A stretch of DNA of 64,000 nt from Craterostigma plantagineum (GCA_027422505.1 JAPQWV010000123.1:372001-436000); one strand, 5' to 3'; positions 46,412 through 58,805 are shown, numbered from the stretch's first letter. Numbers and translations: made by a program. Notes: generated from the sequence alone by a model not told the origin.

Positions 46412-46691
46412 TTTTTTTACGCGTGATAACATCCCTGAGACATTAATTTTGCAATGAAGTGATGGTGTTACTTTCCACTCTCAACACCTATGGATTTCGA
46501 AAATCTCAATTTTGTATAAAATCACATGAATAGTGCTCCGTACTATATATATTTCGTTAGAAATACGTGACATCTAGGACTGCGACGTTCACGAACAAGG
46601 CGTGGTTTCCGAGCAACGCGCCGGTCTTTGTTGCATAATTCATTACATTTTCACCCGTACAAGCAAAACAACTACGCTCAATTAACTAAAT

Positions 46692-46810
46692 GGGTGCGAT
46701 CATACCAGCACTAATGCACCGGATGCCATCAGAACGCCGACGTTAAGCGTGCTTGGGCGAGAGTACTACTAGGATAGGTGACACCCTGGGAAGTCCTTGT
46801 GTTGCACCCC
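46692..46810 (+). rRNA. 5S rRNA copy, type C
   Basis: AGAACGCCG, GAGTACTAC, GTGACACCC. Confidence 0.83.
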
Positions 46811-47091
46811 CCTTTTTCAGGTGTGATAACATCCCGCGAGTATTAATTTTGCAATGAAGTGACTGTGTTACTTTCCACTCTCAACACCTATGGATTTCGG
46901 AAATCTCAATGTTGTATAAAATCACATGAATAGTGCTCCGTACTATATATATTTCGTTAAAAATACGCGACATATAGGACTGCGACGTTCACGAACTTGC
47001 ATGGCTTCCGAGCAACTCGCGGGTCTTTGTTGCATACTTTCATTACATTTTCACCCGTACAAGCAAAACAACTACGCTCAATTAACTAAAT

Positions 47092-47210
47092 GGGTGCGAT
47101 CATACCAGCACTAATGCACCGAATGCCGTCAGAACTCCGACGTTAAGCGTGCTTGGGCGAGAGTAATACTAGGATAGTTGACCCCGTGGGAAGTCCTCGT
47201 GTTGCACCCC
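47092..47210 (+). rRNA. 5S rRNA copy, type D
   Basis: Full-length type D; closes the second 6-mer. Confidence 0.83.
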
Positions 47211-47489
47211 TTTTTTACGCGTGATAACATCCCTCTGACATTAATTTTGCAATGAAGTGACGGAGTTAATTTCCACTCTCAACACCTATGGATTTCGGAA
47301 ATCTCAATTTTGTATAAAATCACATGAATAGTGCTCCGTACAATATATATTTCGCTGAAAATACGCGACATCTAGGACTGCGACGTTCACGAACTGACGT
47401 GGTTTCCGAGCAACTCGCGGGTCTTTATTGCTTACTTTTATTATATTTTTACCCGTACATGCAAAACAAGTACGCGCAATTAACTAAAT

Positions 47490-47607
47490 GGGTGCGATCA
47501 TACCAGCACTAATGCACCGGATCCATCAGAACTCCGAAGTTAAGCATGCTTGGGTGAGAATAGTACTAGGATGGGTGACCCCCTGGGAAGTCCTCGTGTT
47601 GCACCCC
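47490..47607 (+). rRNA. 5S rRNA copy, type A
   Basis: First unit of the right-array 11-mers. Confidence 0.85.
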
Positions 47608-47883
47608 TTTTTTTACGCGTGATAACATCCCTCCGACATTAATTTTGCAATGAAGTGACGGTGTTACTTTTCACTCTCAACACCTATGGATTTCGAAAAT
47701 CTCAATTTTGTATAAAATCACATGAATAGTGCTCCGTACTATATGTATTTCGCTGAAAATACGCGACATCTAGGACTGCGACGTTCACGAACTGACGTGG
47801 TTCCCGAGCAACGCGCCGGTCTTTGTTGCATAGTTTCATTACATTTTCACCCGTACAAGCAAAACAACTACGCTCAATTAACT

Positions 47884-47997
47884 GCGATCATACCAGCACT
47901 AATGCACCGGATGCCATCAGAACTCCGAAGTTGAGCAGCTTGGGCGAGAGTAATACTAGGATGGTTGACCCCCTGGGAAGTCCTCGTGTTGCACCCC
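47884..47997 (+). rRNA. 5S rRNA copy, type B
   Basis: TTGAGCAGC, a one-base loss in box A shared with 52156. Preceded by an ACTATATGTATTTCG spacer box. Confidence 0.8.
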
Positions 47998-48278
47998 ATT
48001 TTTTTACGAGTGATAACATCCCTTGAGTATCAATTTTGCAATGAAGTGACGGTGTCACTTTCCACTCTCAACACCTATGGATTTCGGAAATCTCAATTTT
48101 GTATAAAATCACATGAATTGTGCTCCGTACTATATATATTTCGTTAAAAATACGCGACATCTAGGACTACGACGCTCACGAACTGACGTGGTTTCCGAGC
48201 AACTCGCCGGTCTTTATTGCTTACTTTCATTACATTTCTACCCGTACATGCAAAACAAGTACGCTCGATTAACTAAAT

Positions 48279-48395
48279 GGGTGCGATCATACCAGCATTA
48301 ATGCACCGGATCCATCAGAACTCCGAAGTTAAGCATGCTTGGGCGAGAGTAATACTAGGATAGGTGACCCCTGGGAAGTCCTCCTGTTGCACCCC
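48279..48395 (+). rRNA. 5S rRNA copy, mosaic A/C
   Basis: GGATCCATC, GCATGC, GGGCGAGAGTAAT, GGATAGGTGACCCC. Confidence 0.8.
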
Positions 48396-48674
48396 CTTTT
48401 TTACGCGTGATAACATCCTCGAGTATTAATTTTGCAATGAACTGACTGTGTCACTTTCCACTCTCAAAACCTATGAATTTCGCAAATCTCAATTTTGTAA
48501 AAAATCACATGAATTGTGCTCCATACTATATATATTTCGCTGAAAATACGCGACATCTAGGACTGCGACGTTCACGAACTGACGTGGTTTCCGAGCAACT
48601 CGCGGGTCTTTATTGCTTACTTTCATTACATTTTTACCAGTACATGCAAAACAAGTACGCTCAATTAACTAAAT

Positions 48675-48792
48675 GGGTGCGATCATACCAGCACTAATGC
48701 ACCGGATCCATCAGAACTCCGAAGTTAAGCATGCTTGGGTGAGAATAGTACTAGGATGGGTGACCCCCTTGGAAGTCCTCGTGTTGCACCCC
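48675..48792 (+). rRNA. 5S rRNA copy, type A
   Basis: CCCCTTGGAAG substitution. Upstream spacer TTACCAGTACATG shared with 52949. Confidence 0.84.
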
Positions 48793-49068
48793 TTTTTTTA
48801 CGCGTGATAACATCCCTCAGACATTAATTTTGCAATGAAGTGACGCTGTTACTTTCCACTCTCAACACCTATGGATTTCGAAAATCTCAATTTTGTATAA
48901 AATCACATGAATAGTGTTCCGTACTATATATATTTCGCTGAAAATACGCGACATCTAGGACTGCGACGTTCACGGACTGACGTGGTTTCCGAGCAACACG
49001 CCGGTCTTTGTTACATAGTTCCATTACATTTTCACCCGTACAAGCAAAACAACTACGCTCAATTAACT

Positions 49069-49182
49069 GCGATCATACCAGCACTAACGCACCGGATGCC
49101 ATCAGAATCCGAAGTTAAGCATGCTTGGGCGAGAGTAATACTAGGATGGTTGACCCCCTGGGAAGTCCTCGTGTTGCACCCC
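49069..49182 (+). rRNA. 5S rRNA copy, type B
   Basis: AGAATCCG, ACTAACGCACC. Confidence 0.8.
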
Positions 49183-49463
49183 CTTTTTTTACGCGTGCTA
49201 ACATCCCTCGAGTATCAATTTTGCAATGAAGTGACGGTGTCACTTTCCACTCTCAACACCTATGGATTTCGGAAAGCTCAATTTTGTATAAAATCACATG
49301 AATTTTGCTCTGCACTATATATATTTCGTTAAAAATATGCGACATTTAGAACTACGACGTTCACGAACTGACGTGGTTTCCGAGCAACTTGCGGGTCTTT
49401 ATTGCTTACTTTCATTACATTTTTACCCATACATGCAAAACAAGTACGCTCAATTAACTAAAT

Positions 49464-49548
49464 GGGTGCGATCATACCAGCATTAATGCACCGGATCCAT
49501 CAGAACTCCGAAGTTAAGCATGCTTGGGTGAGAATAGTACTAGGATGG
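49464..49548 (+). pseudogene. Truncated 5S copy, type A, 3' third deleted
   Basis: Same deletion junction as at 14962 and 19226; continues TGTTACGTTCC. Confidence 0.9.
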
Positions 49549-49775
49549 TGTTACGTTCCACTCTCAACACCTATGGATTTCGAAAATCTCAATTTTGTAT
49601 AAAATCACATGAATAGTGCTCCGTACTATATATATTTCGTTAAAAATACGCGACATCTAGGACTGCGACGTTCACGAACAAGGCGTGGTTCCCGAGCAAC
49701 GCGCCGGTCTTTGTTGCATAATTTCATTACATTTTCACCCGTACAAGCAAAACAATTACGCTCAATTAACTAAAT

Positions 49776-49894
49776 GGGTGCGATCATACCAGCACTAATG
49801 CACCGGATGCCATCAGAATGCCGACGTTAAGCGTGCTTGGGCGAGAGTAATACTAGGATAGGTGACACCCTGGGAAGTCCTTGTGTTGCACCCC
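49776..49894 (+). rRNA. 5S rRNA copy, type C
   Basis: AGAATGCCG, private to this copy and 54046. Confidence 0.83.
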
Positions 49895-50175
49895 CCCTTT
49901 TTAGGTGTGATAACATCCCGCGAGTATTAATTTTGCAATGAAGTGACGGTGTTACTTTCCACTCTCAACACCTATGGATTTCGGAAATCTCAATGTTGTA
50001 TAAAATCACATGAATAGTGCTCCGTACTATATATATTTCGTTAAAAATACGCGACATCTAGGACTGCGACGTTCACGAACTGGCATGGCTTCCGAGCAAC
50101 TCGCGGGTCTTTGTTGCATACTTTCATTACATTTTCACCCGTACAAGCAAAACAACTACGCTCAATTAACTAAAT

Positions 50176-50294
50176 GGGTGCGATCATACCAGCACTAATG
50201 CACCGAATGCCGTCAAAACTCCGACGTTAAGCGTGCTTGGGCGAGAGTAATACTAGGATAGCTGACCCCGTGGGAAGTCCTCGTGTTGCACCCC
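50176..50294 (+). rRNA. 5S rRNA copy, type D
   Basis: CGTCAAAACTCC and GGATAGCTGACC, both shared with 54446 (which has CATC). Confidence 0.82.
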
Positions 50295-50572
50295 TTTTTT
50301 ACGCGTGATAACATCCCTCTGACATTACTTTTGCAATGAAGTGACGGTGTTACTTTCCACTCTCAACACCTATGAATTTCGCAAATCTCAATTTTGTAAA
50401 AAATCACATGAATTGTGCTCCATACTATATATATTTCGCTGAAAATACGCGACATCTAGGACTGCGACGTTCACGAACTGGCGTGGTTTCGAGCAACTCG
50501 CGGGTCTTTATTGCTTACTTTCATTACATTTTTACCCGTACATGCAAAACAAGTACGCTCAATTAACTAAAT

Positions 50573-50589
50573 GGGTGCGATCATACCAG

Positions 50590-50620
<31 letters not shown>

Positions 50621-50690
50621 AGTTAAGCATGCTTGGGTGAGAATAGTACTAGGATGGGTGACCCCCTGGGAAGTCCTCCTGTTGCACCCC
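50573..50690 (+). rRNA. 5S rRNA copy, type A
   Basis: AGAACACCG, shared with 54844. The next spacer has GCAATGAGATGG. Confidence 0.84.
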
Positions 50691-50966
50691 TTTTTTTACG
50701 CGTGATAACATCCCTCAGACATTAATTTTGCAATGAGATGGTGTTACTTTCCACTCTCAACACCTATGGATTTCGAAAATCTCAATTTTGTATAAAATCA
50801 CATGAATAGTGCTCCGTACTATATATATTTCGTTAAAAATACGCGACATCTAGGACTGCGACGTTCACTAACAAGGTGGTTCCCGAGCAACGCGCCGGTC
50901 TTTGTTGCATAATTTCATTACATTTTCACCCGTACAAGCAAAACAACTACGCTCAATTAACTAAAT

Positions 50967-51085
50967 GGGTGCGATCATACCAGCACTAATGCACCGGATG
51001 CCATCAGAACGACGACGTTAAGCGTGCTTGGGCGAGAGTAATACTAGGATAGGTGACACCCTGGGAAGTCCTTGTGTTGCACCCC
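50967..51085 (+). rRNA. 5S rRNA copy, type C
   Basis: AGAACGACG, shared with 55240. Confidence 0.82.
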
Positions 51086-51365
51086 CCTTTTTTAGGTGTG
51101 ATAACATCCCGCGAGTATTAATTTTGCAATGAAGTGACGGTGTTACTTTCCACTCTCAACACCTATGGATTTCGGAAATCTCAATGTTGTATAAAATCAC
51201 ATGAATAGTGCTCCGTACTATATATATTTCGTTAAAAATACGCGACATAAGGACTGCGACGTTCACGAATTGGCATGGCTTCCGAGCAACTCGCGGGTCT
51301 TTGTTGCATACTTTCATTACATTTTCACCCGTACAAGCAAAACAACTACGCTCAATTAACTAAAT

Positions 51366-51484
51366 GGGTGCGATCATACCAGCACTAATGCACCGAATGC
51401 CGTCAGAACTCCGACGTTAAGCGTGCTTGGGCGAGAGTAATACTAGGATAGTTGACCCCGTGGGAAGTCCTCGTGTTGCACCCC
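51366..51484 (+). rRNA. 5S rRNA copy, type D
   Basis: Full-length type D; closes the first right 11-mer. Confidence 0.83.
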
Positions 51485-51762
51485 TTTTTTACGCGTGATA
51501 ACATCCCTCTGACATTAATTTTGCAATGAAGTGACGGTGTTAATTTCCACTCTCAACACCTATGGATTTCGGAAATCTCAATTTTGTATAAAATCACATG
51601 AATAGTGCTCCGTACAATATATATTTCGCTGAAAATACGCGACATCTAGGACTGCGACGTTCACGAACTGACGTGGTTTCCGAGCAACACGCGGGTCTTT
51701 ATTGCTTACTTTATTATATTTTTACCCGTACATGCAAAACAAGTAAGCTCAATTAACTAAAT

Positions 51763-51880
51763 GGGTGCGATCATACCAGCACTAATGCACCGGATCCATC
51801 AGAACTCCGAAGTTAAGCATGCTTGGGTGAGAATAGTACTAGGATGGGTGACCCCCTGGGAAGTCCTCGTGTTGCACCCC
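51763..51880 (+). rRNA. 5S rRNA copy, type A
   Basis: First unit of the second right 11-mer. Confidence 0.85.
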
Positions 51881-52155
51881 TTTTTTAACGCGTGATAACA
51901 TCCCTCCGACATTAATTTTGCAATGAAGTGACGGTGTTACTTTTCACTCTCAACACAATGGATTTCGAAAATCTGAATTTTGTATAAAATCACATGAATA
52001 GTGCTCCGTACTATATGTATTTCGCTGAAAATACGCGACATCTAGGACTGCGACGTTCACGACCTGACGTGGTTCCCGAGCAACGCGCCGGTCTTTGTTG
52101 CATAGTTTCATTACATTTTCACCCGTACAAGCAAAACAACTACGCTCAATTAACT

Positions 52156-52269
52156 GCGATCATACCAGCACTAATGCACCGGATGCCATCAGAACTCCGA
52201 AGTTGAGCAGCTCGGGCGAGAGTAATACTAGGATGGTTGACCCCCTGGGAAGTCCTCGTGTTGCACCCC
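52156..52269 (+). rRNA. 5S rRNA copy, type B
   Basis: TTGAGCAGCTCGG. Confidence 0.8.
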
Positions 52270-52549
52270 ATTTTTTACGAGTGATAACATCCCTTGAGTA
52301 TCAATTTTGCAATGAAGTGACGGTGTCACTTTCCACTCTCAACACCTATGGATTTCGGAAATCTCAATTTTGTATAAAATCACATGAATTGTGCTCCGTA
52401 CTATATATATTTCGTTAAAAATACGCGACATCTAGGACTACGACGCTCACGAACTGACGTGGTTTCCGAGCAACTCGCGGGTCTTTATTGCTTACTTTCA
52501 TTACATTTCTACCCGTACATGCAAAACAAGTACGCTCGATTAACTAAAT

Positions 52550-52667
52550 GGGTGCGATCATACCAGCATTAATGCACCGGATCCATCAGAACTCCGAAGT
52601 TAAGCGTGCTTGGGCGAGAGTAATACTAGGATAGGTGACACCCTGGGAAGTCCTCCTGTTGCACCCC
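52550..52667 (+). rRNA. 5S rRNA copy, mosaic A/C
   Basis: GGATCCATC, GAAGTTAAGCGTGC, GGATAGGTGACACCC. Confidence 0.8.
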
Positions 52668-52948
52668 CCTTTTTTAGGCGTGATAACATCCCGCGAGTAT
52701 TAATTGTGCAATGAACTGACTGTGTCACTTTCCACTCTCAAAACCTATGAATTTCGCAAATCTCAATTTTGTAAAAAATCACATGAATTGTGCTCCATAC
52801 TATATATATTTCGCTGAAAATACGCGACATCTAGGACTGCGACGTTCACGAACTGACGTGGTTTCCGAGCAACTCGCGGGTCTTTATTGCTTACTTTCAT
52901 TACATTTTTACCAGTACATGCAAAACAAGTACGCTCAATTAACTAAAT

Positions 52949-53065
52949 GGGTGCGATCATACCAGCACTAATGCACCGGATCCATCAGAACTCCGAAGTT
53001 AAGCATGCTTGGGTGAGAATAGTACTAGGATGGGTGACCCCCTGGAAGTCCTCGTGTTGCACCCC
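52949..53065 (+). rRNA. 5S rRNA copy, type A
   Basis: One G lost at CCCTGGAAG. Confidence 0.84.
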
Positions 53066-53340
53066 TTTTTTTACGCGTGATAACATCCCTCAGACATTAA
53101 TTTTGCAATGAAGTGACGCTGTTACTTTCCACTCTCAACACCTATGGATTTCGAAATCTCAATTTTGTATAAAATCACATGAATAGTGTTCCGTACTATA
53201 TATATTTCGCTGAAAATACGCGACATCTAGGACTGCGACGTTCACGAACTGACGTGGTTCCCGAGCAACACGCCGGTCTTTGTTGCATAGTTTCATTACA
53301 TTTTCACCCGTACAAGCAAAACAACTACGCTCAATTAACT

Positions 53341-53454
53341 GCGATCATACCAGCACTAATGCACCGGATGCCATCAGAATCCGAAGTTAAGCATGCTTGG
53401 GCGAGAGTAATACTAGGATGGTTGACCCCCTGGGAAATCCTCGTGTTGCACCCC
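53341..53454 (+). rRNA. 5S rRNA copy, type B
   Basis: AGAATCCG, GGAAATCC. Confidence 0.8.
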
Positions 53455-53733
53455 CTTTTTTACGCGTGCTAACATCCCTCGAGTATCAATTTTGCAATGA
53501 AGTGACGGTGTCACTTTCCACTCTCAACACCTATGGATTTCGGAAAGCTCAATTTTGTATAAAATCACATGAATTTTGCTCTGCACTATATATATTTCGT
53601 TAAAAATATGCGACATTTAGAACTACGACGTTCACGAACTGACGTGGTTTCCGAGCAACTTGCGGGTCTTTATTGCTTACTTTCATTACATTTTTACCAT
53701 ACATGCAAAACAAGTACGCTCAATTAACTAAAT

Positions 53734-53818
53734 GGGTGCGATCATACCAGCATTAATGCACCGGATCCATCAGAACTCCGAAGTTAAGCATGCTTGGGTG
53801 AGAATAGTACTAGGATGG
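53734..53818 (+). pseudogene. Truncated 5S copy, type A, 3' third deleted
   Basis: Same junction as the other three truncated copies; 4,270 bp after the one at 49464. Confidence 0.9.
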
Positions 53819-54045
53819 TGTTACGTTCCACTCTCAACACCTATGGATTTCGAAAATCTCAATTTTGTATAAAATCACATGAATAGTGCTCCGTACTATA
53901 TATATTTCGTTAAAAATACGCGACATCTAGGACTGCGACGTTCACGAACAAGGCGTGGTTCCCGAGCAACGCGCCGGTCTTTGTTGCATAATTTGATTAC
54001 ATTTTCACCCGTACAAGCAAAACAATTACGCTCAATTAACTAAAT

Positions 54046-54164
54046 GGGTGCGATCATACCAGCACTAATGCACCGGATGCCATCAGAATGCCGACGTTAA
54101 GCGTGCTTGGGCGAGAGTAATACTAGGATAGGTGACACCCTGGGAAGTCCTTGTGTTGCACCCC
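54046..54164 (+). rRNA. 5S rRNA copy, type C
   Basis: AGAATGCCG. Confidence 0.83.
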
Positions 54165-54445
54165 CCTTTTTTAGGCGTGATAACATCCCGCGAGTATTAA
54201 TTTTGCAATGAAGTGACGGTGTTACTTTCCACTCTCAACACCTATGGATTTCGGAAATCTCAATGTTGTATAAAATCACATGAATAGTGCTCCGTACTAT
54301 ATATATTTCGTTAAAAATACGCGACATCTAGGACTGCGACGTTCACGAACTGGCATGGCTTCCGAGCAACTCGCGGGTCTTTGTTGCATACTTTCATTAC
54401 ATTTTCACCCGTACAAGCAAAACAACTACGCTCAATTAACTAAAT

Positions 54446-54564
54446 GGGTGCGATCATACCAGCACTAATGCACCGAATGCCATCAAAACTCCGACGTTAA
54501 GCGTGCTTGGGCGAGAGTAATACTAGGATAGCTGACCCCGTGGGAAGTCCTCGTGTTGCACCCC
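54446..54564 (+). rRNA. 5S rRNA copy, type D
   Basis: CATCAAAACTCC, GGATAGCTGACC. Confidence 0.82.
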
Positions 54565-54843
54565 TTTTTTACGCGTGATAACATCCCTCTGACATTACTT
54601 TTGCAATGAAGTGACGGTGTTACTTTCCACTCTCAACACCTATGAATTTCGCAAATCTCAATTTTGTAAAAAATCACATGAGTTGTGCTCCATACTATAT
54701 ATATTTCGCTGAAAATACGCGACATCTAGGACTGCGACGTTCACGAACTGGCGTGGTTTCGGAGCAACTCGCGGGTCTTTATTGCTTACTTTCATTACAT
54801 TTTTACCCGTACATGCAAAACAAGTACGCTCAATTAACTAAAT

Positions 54844-54860
54844 GGGTGCGATCATACCAG

Positions 54861-54891
<31 letters not shown>

Positions 54892-54961
54892 AGTTAAGCA
54901 TGCTTGGGTGAGAATAGTACTAGGATGGGTGACCCCCTGGGAAGTCCTCCTGTTGCACCCC
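54844..54961 (+). rRNA. 5S rRNA copy, type A
   Basis: AGAACACCG. The next spacer has GCAATGAGATGG. Confidence 0.84.
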
Positions 54962-55239
54962 TTTTTTTACGCGTGATAACATCCCTCAGACATTAATTTT
55001 GCAATGAGATGGTGTTACTTTCCACTCTCAACACCTATGGATTTCGAAAATCTCAATTTTGTATAAAATCACATGAATAGTGCTCCGTACTATATATATT
55101 TCGTTAAAAATACGCGACATCTAGGACTGCGATGTTCACTAACAAGGCGTGGTTCCCGAGCAACGCGCCGGTCTTTGTTGCATAATTTCATTACATTTTC
55201 ACCCGTACAAGCAAAACAACTACGCTCAATTAACTAAAT

Positions 55240-55358
55240 GGGTGCGATCATACCAGCACCAATGCACCGGATGCCATCAGAACGACGACGTTAAGCGTGC
55301 TTGGGCGAGAGTAATACTAGGATAGGTGACACCCTGGGAAGTCCTTGTGTTGCACCCC
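55240..55358 (+). rRNA. 5S rRNA copy, type C
   Basis: AGAACGACG, AGCACCAATG. Confidence 0.82.
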
Positions 55359-55639
55359 CCTTTTTTAGGTGTGATAACATCCCGCGAGTATTAGTTTTGC
55401 AATGAAGTGACGGTGTTACTTTCCACTCTCAACACCTATGGATTTCGGAAATCTCAATGTTGTATAAAATCACATGAATAGTGCTCCGTACTATATATAT
55501 TTCGTTAAAAATACGCGACATATAGGACTGCGACGTTCACGAATTGGCATGGCTTCCGAGCAACTCGCGGGTCTTTGTTGCATACTTTCATTACATTTTC
55601 ACCCGTACAAGAAAAAGAACTACGCTCAATTAACTAAAT

Positions 55640-55758
55640 GGGTGCGATCATACCAGCACTAATGCACCGAATGCCGTCAGAACTCCGACGTTAAGCGTGC
55701 TTGGGCGATAGTAATACTAGGATAGTTGACCCCGTGGGCAGTCCTCGTGTTGCACCCC
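55640..55758 (+). rRNA. 5S rRNA copy, type D
   Basis: GGCGATAG and GTGGGCAG substitutions; closes the second right 11-mer. Confidence 0.82.
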
Positions 55759-56035
55759 TTTTTTACGCGTGATAACATCCCTCTGACATTAATTTGCAAT
55801 GAAGTGACGGTGTTAACTTCCACTCTCAACACCTATGGATTTCGGAAATCTCAATTTTGTAAAAAATCACATGAATAGTGCTCCGTACAATATATATTTC
55901 GCTGAAAATACGCGACATCTAGGACTGCGACGTTCACGAACTGACATGGTTTCCGAGCAACTCGCGGGTCTTTATTGCTTACTTTTATTATATTTTACCC
56001 GTACATACAAAACAAGTACGCTCAATTAACTAAAT

Positions 56036-56153
56036 GGGTGCGATCATACCAGCACTAATGCACCGGATCCATCAGAACTCCGAAGTTAAGCATGCTTGGG
56101 TGAGAATAGTACTAGGATGGGTGACCCCCTGGGAAGTCCTTGTGTAGCACCCC
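56036..56153 (+). rRNA. 5S rRNA copy, type A
   Basis: GTGTAGCACC near the 3' end. Confidence 0.84.
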
Positions 56154-56429
56154 TTTTTTTACGCGTGATAACATCCCTCCGACATTAATTTTGCAATGAA
56201 GTGACGTTGTTACTTTCCACTCTCAACACCAATGGATTTCGAAAATCTCAATTTTGTATAAAATCACATGAATAGTGCTCCGTACTATATATATTTCGCT
56301 GAAAATACGCGACATCTAGGACTGCGACGTTCACGAACTGACGTGGTTCCCGAGCAACGCGCCGGTCTTTGTTGCATAGGTTCATTACCTTTTCACCCGT
56401 ACAAGCAAAACAACTACGCTCAATTAACT

Positions 56430-56544
56430 GCGATCATACCAGCACTAATGCACCGGATGCCATCAGAACTCCGAAGTTGAGCATGCTTGGGCGAGAGTAA
56501 TACAAGGATGGTTGACCCCCTGGGAAGTCCTCGTGTTGCACCCC
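56430..56544 (+). rRNA. 5S rRNA copy, type B
   Basis: TTGAGC, AATACAAGG. Confidence 0.8.
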
Positions 56545-56824
56545 ATTTTTTTACGCGTGATAACATCCCTCGAGTATCAATTTTGCAATGTAGTGACGGT
56601 GACTTTCCACTCTCGACACCTATGGATTTCGAAAATCTCAATTTTGTATAAAATCACATGAATAGTGCTCCGTACTATATATATTTCGTTAAAAATACGC
56701 GACATCTAGGACTGCGATGTTCACTAACAAGGCGTGGTTCCCGAGCAACGCGCCGGTCTTTGTTGCATAATTTCATTACATTTTCACCCGTACAAGCAAA
56801 ACAACTACGCTCAATTAACTAAAT

Positions 56825-56941
56825 GGGTGCGATCACCAGCACTAATGCACCGGATGCCATCAGAACGATGACGTTAAGCGTGCTTGGGCGAGAGTAATAC
56901 TAGGATAGGTGACACCCTGGGAAGTCCTTGTGTTGCACCCC
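56825..56941 (+). rRNA. 5S rRNA copy, type C
   Basis: AGAACGATG; two bases lost at GATCACCAGC. Confidence 0.8.
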
Positions 56942-57221
56942 CTTTTTTAGGTGTGATAACATCCCGCGAGTATTAGTTTTGCAATGAAGTGACGGTGTTA
57001 CTTTCCACTCTCAACACCTATGGATTTCGGAAATCTCAATGTTGTATAAAATCACATGAATAGTGCTCCGTACTATATATATTTCGTTAAAAATACGCGA
57101 CATCTAGGACTGCGACGTTCACGAACTAGCATGGCTTCCGAGCAACTCGCGGGTCTTTGTTGCATACTTTCATTACATTTTCACCCGTACAAGCAAAACA
57201 ACTACGCTCAATTAACTAAAT

Positions 57222-57340
57222 GGGTGCGATCATACCAGCACTAATGCACCGAATGCCGTCAGAACTCCGACGTTAAGCGTGCTTGGGCGAGAGTAATACT
57301 AGGATAGTTGACCCCGTGGGAAGTCCTCGTGTTGCACCCC
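57222..57340 (+). rRNA. 5S rRNA copy, type D
   Basis: Full-length type D. Confidence 0.83.
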
Positions 57341-57619
57341 TTTTTTACGCGTGATAACATCCCTCTGACATTACTTTTGCAATGAAGTGACGGTGTTACT
57401 TTCCACTCTCAACACCTATGAATTTCGCAAATCTCAATTTTGTAAAAAATCACATGAATTGTGCTCCATACTATATATATTTCGCTGAAAATACGCGACA
57501 TCTAGGACTGCGGCGTTCACGAACTGGCGTGGTTTCCGAGCAACTCGCGGGTCTTTATTGCTTACTTTCATTACATTTTTACCCGTACATGCAAAACAAG
57601 TACGCTCAATTAACTAAAT

Positions 57620-57737
57620 GGATGCGATCATACCAGCACTAATGCACCGGATCCATCAGAACTCCGAAGTTAAGCATGCTTGGGTGAGAATAGTACTAGG
57701 ATGGGTGACCCCCTGGGAAGTCCTCGTGTTGCACCCC
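57620..57737 (+). rRNA. 5S rRNA copy, type A
   Basis: GGATGCGATC 5' end, the form common in other plants. Confidence 0.85.
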
Positions 57738-58013
57738 TTTTTTTATGCGTGATAACATCCCTCAGACGTTAATTTTGCAATGAAGTGACGGTGTTACTTT
57801 CCACTCTCAACACCTATGGATTTCGAAAATCTCAATTTTGTCTAAAATCACATGAATAGTGCTCCGCACTATATATATTTCGCTGAAAATACGCGACATC
57901 TAGGACTGCGACGTTCACGAATTGACGTGGTTCCCGAGCAACGCGCCTGTCTTTGTTGCATAGTTTCATTACATTTTCACCCGTATAAGCGAAACAACTA
58001 CGCTCAATTAACT

Positions 58014-58127
58014 GCGATCATACCAGCACTAATGCACCGGATGCCATCAGAATCCGAAGTTGAGCATGCTTGGGCGAGAGTAATACTAGGATGGTTGACC
58101 CCCTGGGAAGTCCTCGTGTTGCACCCC
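58014..58127 (+). rRNA. 5S rRNA copy, type B
   Basis: AGAATCCG, TTGAGC. Confidence 0.8.
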
Positions 58128-58407
58128 ATTTTTTTACGCTTGATAACATCCCTCGAGTATCAATTTTGCAATGAAGTGACGGTGTCACTTTCCACTCTCA
58201 ACACCTATGGATTTCGGAAATCTCAATTTGTATAAAATCACATGAATTGTGCTCCGTACTATATATATTTCGTTAAAAATACGCGACATCTAGGACTACG
58301 ACGTTCACGAACTGACGTGGTTTCCGAGCAACTCGCGGGTCTTTATTGCTTACTTTCATTACATTTCTACCCGTACATGCAAAACAAGTACACTCGATTA
58401 ACTAAAT

Positions 58408-58525
58408 GGGTGCGATCATACCAGCACTAATGCACCGGATCCATCAGAACTCCGAAGTTAAGCATGCTTGGGTGAGAATAGTACTAGGATGGGTGACCCC
58501 CTGGGAAGTCCTCCTGTTGCACCCC
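58408..58525 (+). rRNA. 5S rRNA copy, type A
   Basis: TCCTCCTG variant. Confidence 0.85.
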
Positions 58526-58805
58526 TTTTTTTACGCGTGATAACATCCCCCGGACATTAATTTTGCAATGAAGTGACGGTGTCACTTTCCACTCTCAACA
58601 CCTATGAATTTCGCAAATCTCAATTTTGTAAAAAATCACATGAATTGTGCTCCATACTATATATATTTCGCTGAAAATACGCGACATCTGGGACTGCGAC
58701 GTTCACGAACTGGCGTGGTTTCCGAGCAACTCGCGGGTCTTTATTGCTTACTTTCATTACATTTTTACCCGTACATGCAAAACAAGTACGCTCAATTAAC
58801 TAAGT

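Larger units (their letters stand above)
45103..47489 (+). repeat. 6-unit higher-order repeat, second copy
   Basis: 2,387 bp; near duplicate of the previous block, sharing AGGTGCG, CAGAACTAATG and the CCGTAGTCCGTAC insertion. Confidence 0.85.
47490..51762 (+). repeat. 11-unit higher-order repeat
   Basis: 4,273 bp: A, B, A/C, A, B, truncated A, C, D, A, C, D. Confidence 0.87.
51763..56035 (+). repeat. 11-unit higher-order repeat, second copy
   Basis: 4,273 bp; shares with the previous block private variants in at least five units (GAGCAGC, AGAATGCCG, CAAAACTCC with GATAGCTG, AGAACACCG, AGAACGACG) and the truncated unit. Confidence 0.9.

Noticed and set aside
3001..56641. Minus-strand ORFs of about 61-77 codons (MTPSLHCKIDTRG and similar) across B-type units
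   Set aside because: Antisense reading of 5S gene and spacer; a by-product of the repeat.
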